NCBI GenBank assembly: GCA_007571275.1 | Contig: RKRS01000153.1 | Span: 1 to 7,779 of the forward strand | DNA length: 7,779 nt | From: Dehalococcoidia bacterium | GTDB lineage: Bacteria > Chloroflexota > Dehalococcoidia > Bin125 | Reading direction: 5' to 3' | In this document: positions 1-5,281 of the stretch, piece after piece | How the letters are laid out: each line of letters opens with the position of its first letter | How positions within the stretch are numbered: position 1 is the stretch's first letter | Program-made: the position numbers and the translations under genes | Notes under the pieces: generated by a model | The model's input: the letters and a program-made list of their open reading frames with translations, nothing else | Told to the model about the DNA's origin: nothing | The model's database searches: none

Positions 1-319
1 GATCAGACGTCAGCTGGGCCAGCGGCAACGGGCCATGCACGCTGCCAGGCGAGGCGGCGTTGTTGACCAGAATGTCCAGACCGCCGAGTGATTCAGCGGC
101 GGCGTTGACCATGGTTGCTACAGAGTCGTCATCCGACATCTCGCAGGTGAACCATGCCGTCGCGCTGACCTCGCTGGCGGCGTTGGCCAGGCGCTCGGGA
201 TCACGAGCCGAGATGGCGACGTCGCAGCCTTCCTCGACCAGCACTCTGGCGATCGCCTTGCCGATCCCGCGACTACCGCCGGTGACCAGTGCTCGCTTGC
301 CCTGCAGCTGAAGGTCCAT
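1..319 (-). CDS. short-chain dehydrogenase/reductase (SDR), 5' part only, cut by window edge
   Basis: The 106 visible codons form the N-terminal Rossmann half of a classical SDR oxidoreductase, an NAD(P)-dependent cytosolic enzyme. Residues 13-20 (TGGSRGIG) are the TGxxxGxG dinucleotide-binding loop, and N86-N87-A88 is the NNAG-type motif that stabilises the central sheet. Arg39 after the second strand (SARD) is of the kind usually linked to NADPH preference. The catalytic Ser/Tyr/Lys lie beyond the left edge, so the substrate cannot be judged. The start at 319 is chosen because the SDR homology begins at once and a GGAG sits 6 nt upstream (326-329). The ATG at 324 is in another frame. The start lies 1 nt after the stop of the upstream phosphoesterase gene, so the two are very likely co-transcribed and translationally coupled. 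Confidence 0.9.
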   Translation of the reverse strand, partial: MDLQLQGKRALVTGGSRGIGKAIARVLVEEGCDVAISARDPERLANAASEVSATAWFTCEMSDDDSVATMVNAAAESLGGLDILVNNAASPGSVHGPLPLAQLTSD

Positions 320-320
320 C

Positions 321-974
321 TCATACTCCATTCCGGACAACGCGCTCGTGCGGCGCTTTGAGGAATTCGCCTGGTTCTATCATCTGGCCGTCGAGCGACG
401 CCTCGACGACCTCGCCATGCTCAATCACCACGTGCTGTGGCCGTGTCGGATTGCGCGCCCCGTCGGTTGGTCCGAGCGCGACGATCTCCGCCTGCAACCG
501 ATTCGGTTCGATGGTCAGAATCCCAATCGCCCCGAGACGCGTGGAGAAATGATGCGGCAGCGAGGGGCTGCCCGGATTGATCAGGAGTACGCCGTCACGG
601 AACTCGAGGCGTTCGACGTGTGTGTCGCCGCCGATCAGCACATCGACCTGTTCCCCGTTCAATGATGAATCGAGAATCTCCGCGATGGGTCGAGATTCTG
701 GTCGGAGCTCGTGTGACATCCCGACCCGAAAGCCCTCGACGTCAATGATCTGATGTTCGGCCAGGCGTGGGTCATCGAAGATGTCGTTGTTGCCACGTAC
801 CGCGAGCACCGGCGCGAACTGCTCACACCAGTCGAGCACGGCAGGCACAGTGACATCGCCGCCGTGCAGGATCAGATCAACGTTCGCCAGCGCCTCGCCA
901 GGTTCAGGACCCAGTTGATCGAGAGAATGAAGCAGTTGCGGGAGATGAGTGTCGGAAATCAGGCCAATGCGCAT
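321..974 (-). CDS. YfcE/MJ0936-family metallophosphoesterase (calcineurin-like)
   Basis: This 217-residue protein has the family motifs in order: SDTH (D8, H10), HGGD (D40), GNND (N62-N63-D64), a histidine at H88 (MSHE), GDTH (116-119) and NPGSP (133-137). These build a two-metal site that hydrolyses phosphodiesters; family members act on artificial diesters or cyclic nucleotides, and the natural substrate is usually unknown. Core members are about 160-180 residues, so this one carries a C-terminal extension from about residue 165. One ligand position is unusual: the family GHTH motif reads GDTH here (D117), so an aspartate replaces the first histidine. The gene has no Shine-Dalgarno sequence; a TAGCCT box ends 6 nt before the ATG, which suggests a leaderless mRNA. 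It precedes the SDR gene in a probable operon. No signal peptide is visible, so it is cytosolic. Confidence 0.88.
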   Translation of the reverse strand: MRIGLISDTHLPQLLHSLDQLGPEPGEALANVDLILHGGDVTVPAVLDWCEQFAPVLAVRGNNDIFDDPRLAEHQIIDVEGFRVGMSHELRPESRPIAEILDSSLNGEQVDVLIGGDTHVERLEFRDGVLLINPGSPSLPHHFSTRLGAIGILTIEPNRLQAEIVALGPTDGARNPTRPQHVVIEHGEVVEASLDGQMIEPGEFLKAPHERVVRNGV

Positions 975-980
975 AGCGGC

Positions 981-986
981 AGGCTA
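981..986 (-). promoter_or_regulatory. candidate -10 box (TAGCCT), leaderless start of the phosphoesterase
   Basis: On the minus strand TAGCCT lies 6 nt before the ATG at 974. That spacing would place the transcript start at or next to the start codon, and no Shine-Dalgarno sequence is present. No convincing -35 box is seen 16-18 nt upstream. Confidence 0.4.
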
Positions 987-1007
987 CGCCTGCGCGCCCA
1001 ACGGCGC

Positions 1008-1028
1008 TAGCCTGTGACCACCTACGCT
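1008..1028 (+). promoter_or_regulatory. candidate -10 boxes for the thiolase/DUF35 operon (TAGCCT and TACGCT)
   Basis: Two TAnnnT hexamers, TAGCCT at 1008-1013 and TACGCT at 1023-1028, precede the thiolase-like gene. Either would give a leader of roughly 30-45 nt that contains the Shine-Dalgarno AAGGGG (1050-1055, 7 nt before the ATG). TAGCCT is the mirror image of the minus-strand box at 981-986. No clear -35 box is visible. Confidence 0.35.
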
Positions 1029-1062
1029 ACTTTGACGAACCCAACGATGAAGGGGAACAACG

Positions 1063-2247
1063 ATGGCACAGGAACGGTTGGCCGCGATCGCCGGCATCCA
1101 TGAATATCCACTGCGAGTCGCGCCAGGCGTGTCTTCGATGCAAATCAAGGCCGACTCCATGAAGCGCGCGCTCGACGACGCCGGTCTCGACTGGGGCGAT
1201 GTTGACGGTCTCTACGACGCGCTCGACGGCGAAGGCGGTGGCGGGCTCGGTCTGGCCGCCTATCTGGGCATCAAGCCACGGTTGCTGGACACGACGCAGG
1301 TTGGCGGGTCCTCGTATGAGTTCCACGCATCACATGCGCTGCGCGATATTGCGGCGGGGCGCTGCAATGTCGCGGTGACGACCTATGGCTCCACCGCGGC
1401 CTCGATGCGCGTGCCGATCGGCACAGGCGGGATGGGCCGTGGCGGCGCCTCGTGGCAGCAGAACATGGAAGCGCCTTACGGCTCGACGCTGATCAGCAAC
1501 TACGCCATGGTCGCCCATCGTCACATGCACGAGTACGGCACCACGACCGAGCAGCTGGCCCAGATCTCGGTCGCCACACGCAAACACGCGATGCGCAATC
1601 CTGAGGCCGTCAAGGCGATGACTGATCTCCAATTCGTCAAGGTCGACGAGATCACCGTTGAGGATGTGCTGGAGTCGCGGGTGATCGCCGATCCGCTGCA
1701 TCTGCTTGAGTGCTGCATGATCTCCGACGGTGGCGGCGCAGCCGTGTTCGTTTCGCCGGAGATTGCGCGCGACATCAAGAAGAAGCCGGTCTGGATCATC
1801 GGCGCTGGCGAGGCGACCAAGTACCGCGAGAACGGCGGCGACATCACGACTTCAGCTGGCGCGCAAAGCGCCCCGGCCGCCTTCGGACAAGCGGGCGTGA
1901 CGCCGGACGAGATCGATATCGCCATGATCTACGACTCGTTCAGCATCACTGTCGCCGTGATGCTGGAAGATCTCGGCTTCTGCAGCAAAGGCGAAGTTGG
2001 CCAATTCATCGAGGACGGTCACCTCGCCTTCGACCAGCCCGGCCTGACGCTCAACACCGACGGCGGCGGTCTGTCCTCCAACCACCCCGGTATGCGCGGA
2101 CTGTTCCTGCTGCTCGAGTCGGTGCGACAGCTGCGCGGTGAGTCGAGCAGTCAGGTTGACGGCGCGAAGCTCGCTGTTGCGCACGGTAACGGCGGCCTGC
2201 TCGGTGGCACGCACACGGGCGGCACGGTCATTCTCGCCGCTGACTAA
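1063..2247 (+). CDS. thiolase-fold acyl-CoA protein (SCP-x/Ltp type) lacking the catalytic cysteine
   Basis: The 394-residue product has the full thiolase-superfamily length and the landmarks of the SCP-x/lipid-transfer-protein branch: an N-terminal AGIHEYPL start, a DGG loop (222-224), IYDSFSI (289-295), GGGLSSNHPG (334-343) with the conserved His341, and the C-terminal HGNGG (374-378). The usual nucleophile segment (CASG) is replaced by VGGSSYEFH (80-88), and the C-terminal catalytic cysteine position falls in HGNGG, so neither thiolase cysteine is present. Ordinary thiolysis or Claisen condensation is therefore unlikely. Relatives such as Ltp2, which work with DUF35 proteins, are retro-aldolases on hydroxyacyl-CoA, and that is a plausible role by inference. 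The substrate is unknown. A DUF35 gene follows 51 nt downstream. A Shine-Dalgarno AAGGGG 7 nt upstream fixes the start. Confidence 0.88.
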   Translation: MAQERLAAIAGIHEYPLRVAPGVSSMQIKADSMKRALDDAGLDWGDVDGLYDALDGEGGGGLGLAAYLGIKPRLLDTTQVGGSSYEFHASHALRDIAAGRCNVAVTTYGSTAASMRVPIGTGGMGRGGASWQQNMEAPYGSTLISNYAMVAHRHMHEYGTTTEQLAQISVATRKHAMRNPEAVKAMTDLQFVKVDEITVEDVLESRVIADPLHLLECCMISDGGGAAVFVSPEIARDIKKKPVWIIGAGEATKYRENGGDITTSAGAQSAPAAFGQAGVTPDEIDIAMIYDSFSITVAVMLEDLGFCSKGEVGQFIEDGHLAFDQPGLTLNTDGGGLSSNHPGMRGLFLLLESVRQLRGESSSQVDGAKLAVAHGNGGLLGGTHTGGTVILAAD

Positions 2248-2280
2248 GTAGACATATCACCAACGAACCAATCATCTCCA

Positions 2281-2289
2281 AGGAAGAGG
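2281..2289 (+). promoter_or_regulatory. strong Shine-Dalgarno for the DUF35 gene
   Basis: AGGAAGAGG lies 9 nt before the ATG at 2299, is purine-rich, and fixes that start. The 51-nt gap after the thiolase-like gene holds no hairpin or promoter that I can see, which supports co-transcription. Confidence 0.6.
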
Positions 2290-2298
2290 CGCTTCAAC

Positions 2299-2712
2299 AT
2301 GGCCAATCGACCACAACCCAGCTTTCCCGAGCCGGACACGCAGCACTTCTGGGAAGGCTGTCGCGAGGGTGAGCTTCGCTACCAGACCGACTCCGATGGC
2401 AACGTTGTCTTCTACCCGCGTGGACATTCAACCGTTAGCGGCGACCGCGACCTGACCTGGAACGTCTCGGCTGGTCTGGGCACGGTGTACACCTACTCAG
2501 TGGTGCGGCAGAACCGGATGCCAGGCTTCCAGGAACTCGGCGCCTACGCCGTGGCCTACATCGATCTCGATGAGGGCTTCCGCATGATGAGCACAATTGT
2601 CGGCGTGAGTAATCCGACGACAGATATCCACATCGGCCAGCGTGTGCAAGTCGAGTTCGAGGAGCAAGATGGTGAGGGCGCATATCCGATTCCCGTCTTC
2701 CGTCCCGTTTGA
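2299..2712 (+). CDS. DUF35 OB-fold acyl-CoA-associated protein with degenerate zinc ribbon
   Basis: The 137-residue product matches DUF35 proteins in length and layout: an N-terminal helix (about 12-28, HFWEGCREGELRYQ), a segment where the rubredoxin-like zinc ribbon should be (about 29-53), the PRG turn (40-42), then an OB-fold from about 54 that begins LTWNVSAGLGTVYTYSVV and ends FRPV. DUF35 proteins bind thiolase-fold partners and help place the acyl-CoA, as in archaeal thiolase/HMG-CoA synthase assemblies and Ltp2-ChsH2 in steroid side-chain breakdown. The four zinc-ligand cysteines of the family are absent: the only cysteine is C21, in the helix. The ribbon loop length is kept, so this looks like loss of metal rather than deletion. 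With the thiolase-like neighbour it probably forms one enzyme complex (inference). Confidence 0.88.
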   Translation: MANRPQPSFPEPDTQHFWEGCREGELRYQTDSDGNVVFYPRGHSTVSGDRDLTWNVSAGLGTVYTYSVVRQNRMPGFQELGAYAVAYIDLDEGFRMMSTIVGVSNPTTDIHIGQRVQVEFEEQDGEGAYPIPVFRPV

Positions 2713-2713
2713 C

Positions 2714-2746
2714 GAACAAATGTCGCGTAGATGTCAGGTTTTGTTC
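2714..2746. repeat. inverted repeat GAACAAA / TTTGTTC after the DUF35 gene
   Basis: Perfect 7-bp arms at 2714-2720 and 2740-2746 are separated by 19 nt, and the left arm begins 2 nt after the DUF35 stop. It could be an operator or a weak terminator stem. There is no following T-run, so a rho-independent terminator is not supported. Confidence 0.4.
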
Positions 2747-2753
2747 ATCGGTT

Positions 2754-2773
2754 GGGCATGGCTATCCATGCCC
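2754..2773. promoter_or_regulatory. palindrome GGGCATGG-N4-CCATGCCC upstream of the ABC exporter, candidate operator
   Basis: Two perfect 8-bp arms surround a 4-nt loop (CTAT). If transcription starts at the exporter ATG (2801), the right arm covers the -35 region, a typical place for a repressor or activator site. As RNA it would also fold into a stable hairpin, but no T-tract follows, so an operator is preferred over a terminator. No regulator gene lies in the window. Confidence 0.45.
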
Positions 2774-2787
2774 GCTGACTGATTCGA

Positions 2788-2793
2788 TACGCT
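2788..2793 (+). promoter_or_regulatory. candidate -10 box (TACGCT), leaderless start of the ABC ATPase
   Basis: TACGCT ends 7 nt before the ATG at 2801, and the intervening bases contain no Shine-Dalgarno sequence, the pattern expected for leaderless transcription. The same hexamer occurs upstream of the thiolase-like gene at 1023-1028. Confidence 0.35.
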
Positions 2794-2800
2794 CGCGTCC

Positions 2801-3868
2801 ATGTCTAACCAACCGCCGACGATTGCCGAACTGCTGCTCGACCAAATCGTCGCGTCGGCGCCACAACATGCCCGCGACACAGAGCTGGCAATCGAGGCGC
2901 ATGGGCTGGTCAAGCATTTCGGCGACATTCACGCGGTCAACGGGATTGACCTGCGGGTCCGTCCCGGACAGGTTTTTGGCTTCCTCGGCCAGAATGGCAG
3001 CGGCAAAACGACAACCGTGCGGATGTTGACCACACTGCTGCGTCCGACGGAAGGCTCGGCACGCGTCGCCGGATTCGACATTTACTCGCAAGATCGGCAG
3101 GTGCGTCGCGCCATTGGCGTCGCGTTGCAGGAAGCGGGCCTCGACATCCTGCAGACCGGTCGCGAGCTGCTGCGCTTGCAATCGCGGCTCTACAACGTGC
3201 CGCGCGGTGAGATCGAGGCTCGGGTTTCGCATCTGCTTGAGGTAGTTGACCTCTCGGAGGACGCAGATCGACGCATTGGCGGCTACTCCGGAGGAATGCA
3301 GCGACGGCTCGATTTGGCCTCAGCCCTGGTTCATTCACCATCGATCATTTTCCTTGACGAACCGACCACCGGCCTCGACCCGGTCTCCAGGCAGAACCTG
3401 TGGGATTACATCCAGCGGTTGAATCGTGAAGACGGCGTGACCTTCTTCCTGACCACCCAGTATCTGGAGGAAGCGGATCAGCTCTGTGACGAGATCGCGA
3501 TTCTTGACGCGGGTGCGATCGTCCAGCAGGGCACGCCCGATCAGTTGAAGGCGACCGTCTCGGCGGATGTGATCTACGTCCAAGTCGACGGAGATGAACG
3601 GGCGCAACAGCAGGCGGTCAGCGCGCTGCTCCCGTTAGCCAATGTCGAAGACGCGCAATGGGACTTCAACGAAGGTATTGCGGTCTATACCAAGAGCGGC
3701 AACGACACGCTCCCGCTGGTTGTGCGCTCGTTGGATGACCAGGGCTTGCTGTTCAGCAATCTGCGACTCGCGCGCGCGACGCTCGACGATGTCTTCTTCA
3801 AGGCGACCGGGCATCGGATTGAGCCAGGCGATCAGACAGGCCAGCCTGCGCAGGGAGCGGCCTCATGA
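2801..3868 (+). CDS. ABC exporter ATP-binding subunit, DrrA (daunorubicin-resistance) type
   Basis: This 355-residue ATPase powers a multidrug-type exporter at the inner face of the membrane. Visible motifs are Walker A GQNGSGKT (63-70), Q-loop Q110 (VALQEAG), signature YSGGM (162-166), Walker B IIFLDE (182-187) and D-loop GLD (191-193). The switch position is Gln in TTQYLEEAD rather than the common His; this substitution is characteristic of DrrA relatives and supports the subfamily call. The C-terminal third carries the DrrA-type domain ending in ATLDDVFFKATG. About 28 residues precede the ATPase fold, a modest N-terminal extension. The gene lacks a Shine-Dalgarno sequence and is probably leaderless. 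Its stop overlaps the permease start (ATGA), so the two subunits are coupled. Likely substrates are hydrophobic compounds or lipids; nothing in the sequence specifies which. Confidence 0.93.
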   Translation: MSNQPPTIAELLLDQIVASAPQHARDTELAIEAHGLVKHFGDIHAVNGIDLRVRPGQVFGFLGQNGSGKTTTVRMLTTLLRPTEGSARVAGFDIYSQDRQVRRAIGVALQEAGLDILQTGRELLRLQSRLYNVPRGEIEARVSHLLEVVDLSEDADRRIGGYSGGMQRRLDLASALVHSPSIIFLDEPTTGLDPVSRQNLWDYIQRLNREDGVTFFLTTQYLEEADQLCDEIAILDAGAIVQQGTPDQLKATVSADVIYVQVDGDERAQQQAVSALLPLANVEDAQWDFNEGIAVYTKSGNDTLPLVVRSLDDQGLLFSNLRLARATLDDVFFKATGHRIEPGDQTGQPAQGAAS

Positions 3869-4755
3869 GCGCCGCGCAAGCCTCGAGTCCGCCACCGAGT
3901 TCGACCGCGCATGGAGCCGGGCCGTTACAAGTCCTTCTCGACGCCCGCTACTTGGCCGGTCGCGCGATTCGTGAATCGTTGCGTCAACCTGGCGTCGAGA
4001 TCACGAACATATTCATTCCGTTGTTTTTCCTCGCCGTTTCGACCGGCGCGATCGCCAGCTTCTCGGAGCGCGGGTTCGGCGTTGAGAACTACCTCGCCTT
4101 CCAACTGCCCGTAGCCGTCTTGCAGGCCGTTGCCGGCTCATCATCCGCCTCGGGCATCGCGATCGTACTTGACATGGAGCGCGGCTATTTCGACAAACTG
4201 CTGCTTACTCCAGCCTCGCGTTGGTCGCTGATTATCGGCCGTGTGTGGGCTGATGCGGTGCGTGCGATCTTCTTCGCGACGATCATGTTGATCGCGGCGC
4301 TCGTCGCTGGCTCTGGCATGGCCACCGGTGTCGTCGGTGCAGTGGTGATTCTGCTGATCGCCGGTCTCTTTGGCGGCGCATACAGCGGGATCGGCATTTT
4401 TATCGCCATGCGCACCGGCAACGCCCAGGCGGCGCAGGCGGGCTTCCTCCTGTTCTTCCCGTTGCTCTTCATGGCCCCGGCGTTTGCTCCCTTGGCCGTG
4501 TTCGATGAATGGCTTAGGTGGATTGCCACCGTCAACCCGGTTACCTACATCATGGAAGGTATGCGTGGCCTGGTCATGGAGGGCTACGGCTGGCCCATCA
4601 CGGAGAATGGGCAGATGGTCTTCGGCCCGGACGGGGCCCCGATGACCAAGGATCCACCGGCGCTCCACTGGGCGTTTGTCGCCCTGGCCGGATTCAGCGT
4701 GGTGACGCTGAGCATGGCCGCGCTGGCGCTTCGAGCGCGAACCCGCGCCGACTAG
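3865..4755 (+). CDS. ABC-2 type exporter permease, DrrB-like
   Basis: The 296-residue product is the membrane partner of the preceding ATPase. After a hydrophilic Pro/Ser-rich N-terminus (1-20) and an amphipathic stretch (21-45) come six likely membrane segments at about 47-66, 76-101, 130-150, 153-181, 190-213 and 267-289. The cytosolic loop ERGYFDKLLLTP (105-116) and the following SRWSLIIGR are typical ABC-2 coupling-loop features, and NPVTYIMEGMRGL (224-236) is the conserved segment before the large external loop. A hydrophilic loop of about 30 residues (237-266, rich in Gly, Pro and Asp) separates the last two segments, as in DrrB relatives. Its ATG overlaps the ATPase stop by 4 nt. Two such dimers or a heterotetramer would form the exporter; substrate unknown. 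Confidence 0.91.
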   Translation: MSAAQASSPPPSSTAHGAGPLQVLLDARYLAGRAIRESLRQPGVEITNIFIPLFFLAVSTGAIASFSERGFGVENYLAFQLPVAVLQAVAGSSSASGIAIVLDMERGYFDKLLLTPASRWSLIIGRVWADAVRAIFFATIMLIAALVAGSGMATGVVGAVVILLIAGLFGGAYSGIGIFIAMRTGNAQAAQAGFLLFFPLLFMAPAFAPLAVFDEWLRWIATVNPVTYIMEGMRGLVMEGYGWPITENGQMVFGPDGAPMTKDPPALHWAFVALAGFSVVTLSMAALALRARTRAD

Positions 4756-4769
4756 GTGGACCAGGTGGA
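4754..4769 (+). repeat. short direct repeat AGGTGGA x2 after the permease gene
   Basis: AGGTGGA occurs at 4754-4760 and again at 4763-4769, a 9-nt period starting in the permease stop codon. It may be a protein-binding site upstream of sodN or mere chance. Confidence 0.25.
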
Positions 4770-4784
4770 TTGCACATCCTGTAG

Positions 4785-4813
4785 TTGCCCCACGCGCCTG
4801 CCGTCGATAGCCT
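4785..4813 (+). promoter_or_regulatory. candidate sodN promoter (TTGCCC - 17 nt - TAGCCT)
   Basis: A TTGCCC at 4785-4790 is spaced 17 nt from TAGCCT at 4808-4813, giving a leader of about 40 nt with Shine-Dalgarno GAAGGAG (4846-4852). This is the only -35/-10 pair with normal spacing that I see in the window. I recognise no Nur- or Fur-like operator with confidence. Confidence 0.45.
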
Positions 4814-4858
4814 CAAGCTGCACGAGCAACAACGCGATTAATCTCGAAGGAGCACCGC

Positions 4859-5263
4859 ATGCCCTTGTTCCAGACCGCTAGCGCCCACTGCGACCTTCCC
4901 TGCGGCGTCTACGACCCGGCCCAGGCCAAGATCGAGGCGATGTCCGTTCTGAAGTCGATGGAAAAGTACCGCGACTCGGACGATCACGACTTCAAGGCCC
5001 GCTGCCTGCAGATCAAGGAAGAGCGCGCCGACGAAGTCAAGCACCACCTCTGGGTCCTGTGGACTGACTTCTTCAAGCCGCACCATCTGGAAGCCGACTC
5101 GTCGATCCACGAGCTGATCTGGAACGCGACCAAGGCCGCCGGCGAAGCCAAGAAGACGACCGATCCGGCTAAGGGCCAGGAGTTGATCGACTTGATCGAC
5201 CAGATTAGCGACAAGTTCTGGGCGACCGCCGAGGGTCCGGGCGCCGGCGTCTACGCCCCATAG
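4859..5263 (+). CDS. sodN: nickel superoxide dismutase (Ni-SOD) precursor
   Basis: This enzyme converts superoxide to oxygen and hydrogen peroxide using nickel. The metal hook HCDLPCGVYDP is complete: mature residues His1, Cys2 and Cys6 are H10, C11 and C15 of the precursor, and Tyr9 is Y18. The four-helix body is recognisable, including KHHLWVLWTDFFKP in the middle and KFW near the end. The mature chain would be 125 residues, slightly longer than the roughly 117 of Streptomyces, owing to a Gly/Ala/Pro-rich tail. Nickel binding requires removal of the propeptide so that His1 is N-terminal; here the propeptide is only MPLFQTASA (9 residues, 14 in Streptomyces). The peptidase gene sodX, often adjacent, is absent: the exporter lies upstream and a convergent gene downstream. 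GAAGGAG 6 nt before the ATG fixes the start. Confidence 0.97.
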   Translation: MPLFQTASAHCDLPCGVYDPAQAKIEAMSVLKSMEKYRDSDDHDFKARCLQIKEERADEVKHHLWVLWTDFFKPHHLEADSSIHELIWNATKAAGEAKKTTDPAKGQELIDLIDQISDKFWATAEGPGAGVYAP

Positions 5264-5280
5264 TTCCGTCAGCTACGGAA
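5264..5280. terminator. palindrome TTCCGT-N5-ACGGAA filling the convergent gap
   Basis: The 18 nt between the stops of sodN (5263) and the DUF262 gene (5282) are almost wholly a 6-bp stem with a 5-nt loop. It is symmetrical, so it can form in both transcripts and may act as a weak bidirectional terminator or 3'-end stabiliser. It lacks a T-run on either side, so strong intrinsic termination is not shown. Confidence 0.45.
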
Positions 5281-5281
5281 T

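Noticed and set aside
60..311. Open frames on the plus strand over 60-1010 opposite the SDR and phosphoesterase genes
   Set aside because: They are antisense frames kept open by high GC; they show no domain motifs and conflict with two well-supported minus-strand genes.
3477..3494. Gln instead of His in the ABC switch loop as a sign of an inactive ATPase
   Set aside because: TTQYLEEAD is the normal form in DrrA-type exporters, and all other ATPase motifs are intact.
4141..4668. Minus-strand frame of 175 codons opposite the permease
   Set aside because: Composition rich in His, Arg and Asp is typical of a frame antisense to a membrane protein; the plus-strand frame has six membrane segments.
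4756..4858. Possible small gene between permease and sodN
   Set aside because: No frame with a start, ribosome binding site and meaningful length was seen; the stretch is best explained as the sodN promoter and leader.
5271..5278. CCGTAGCT (minus strand) in the sodN/DUF262 gap also occurs in the 5' part of tRNA-Arg, a possible att-site trace
   Set aside because: Only 8 nt match, and integration duplicates normally copy the tRNA 3' part on this side of the gene. No copy of the tRNA 3' end is present near 5264-5284, so an island boundary is not supported.
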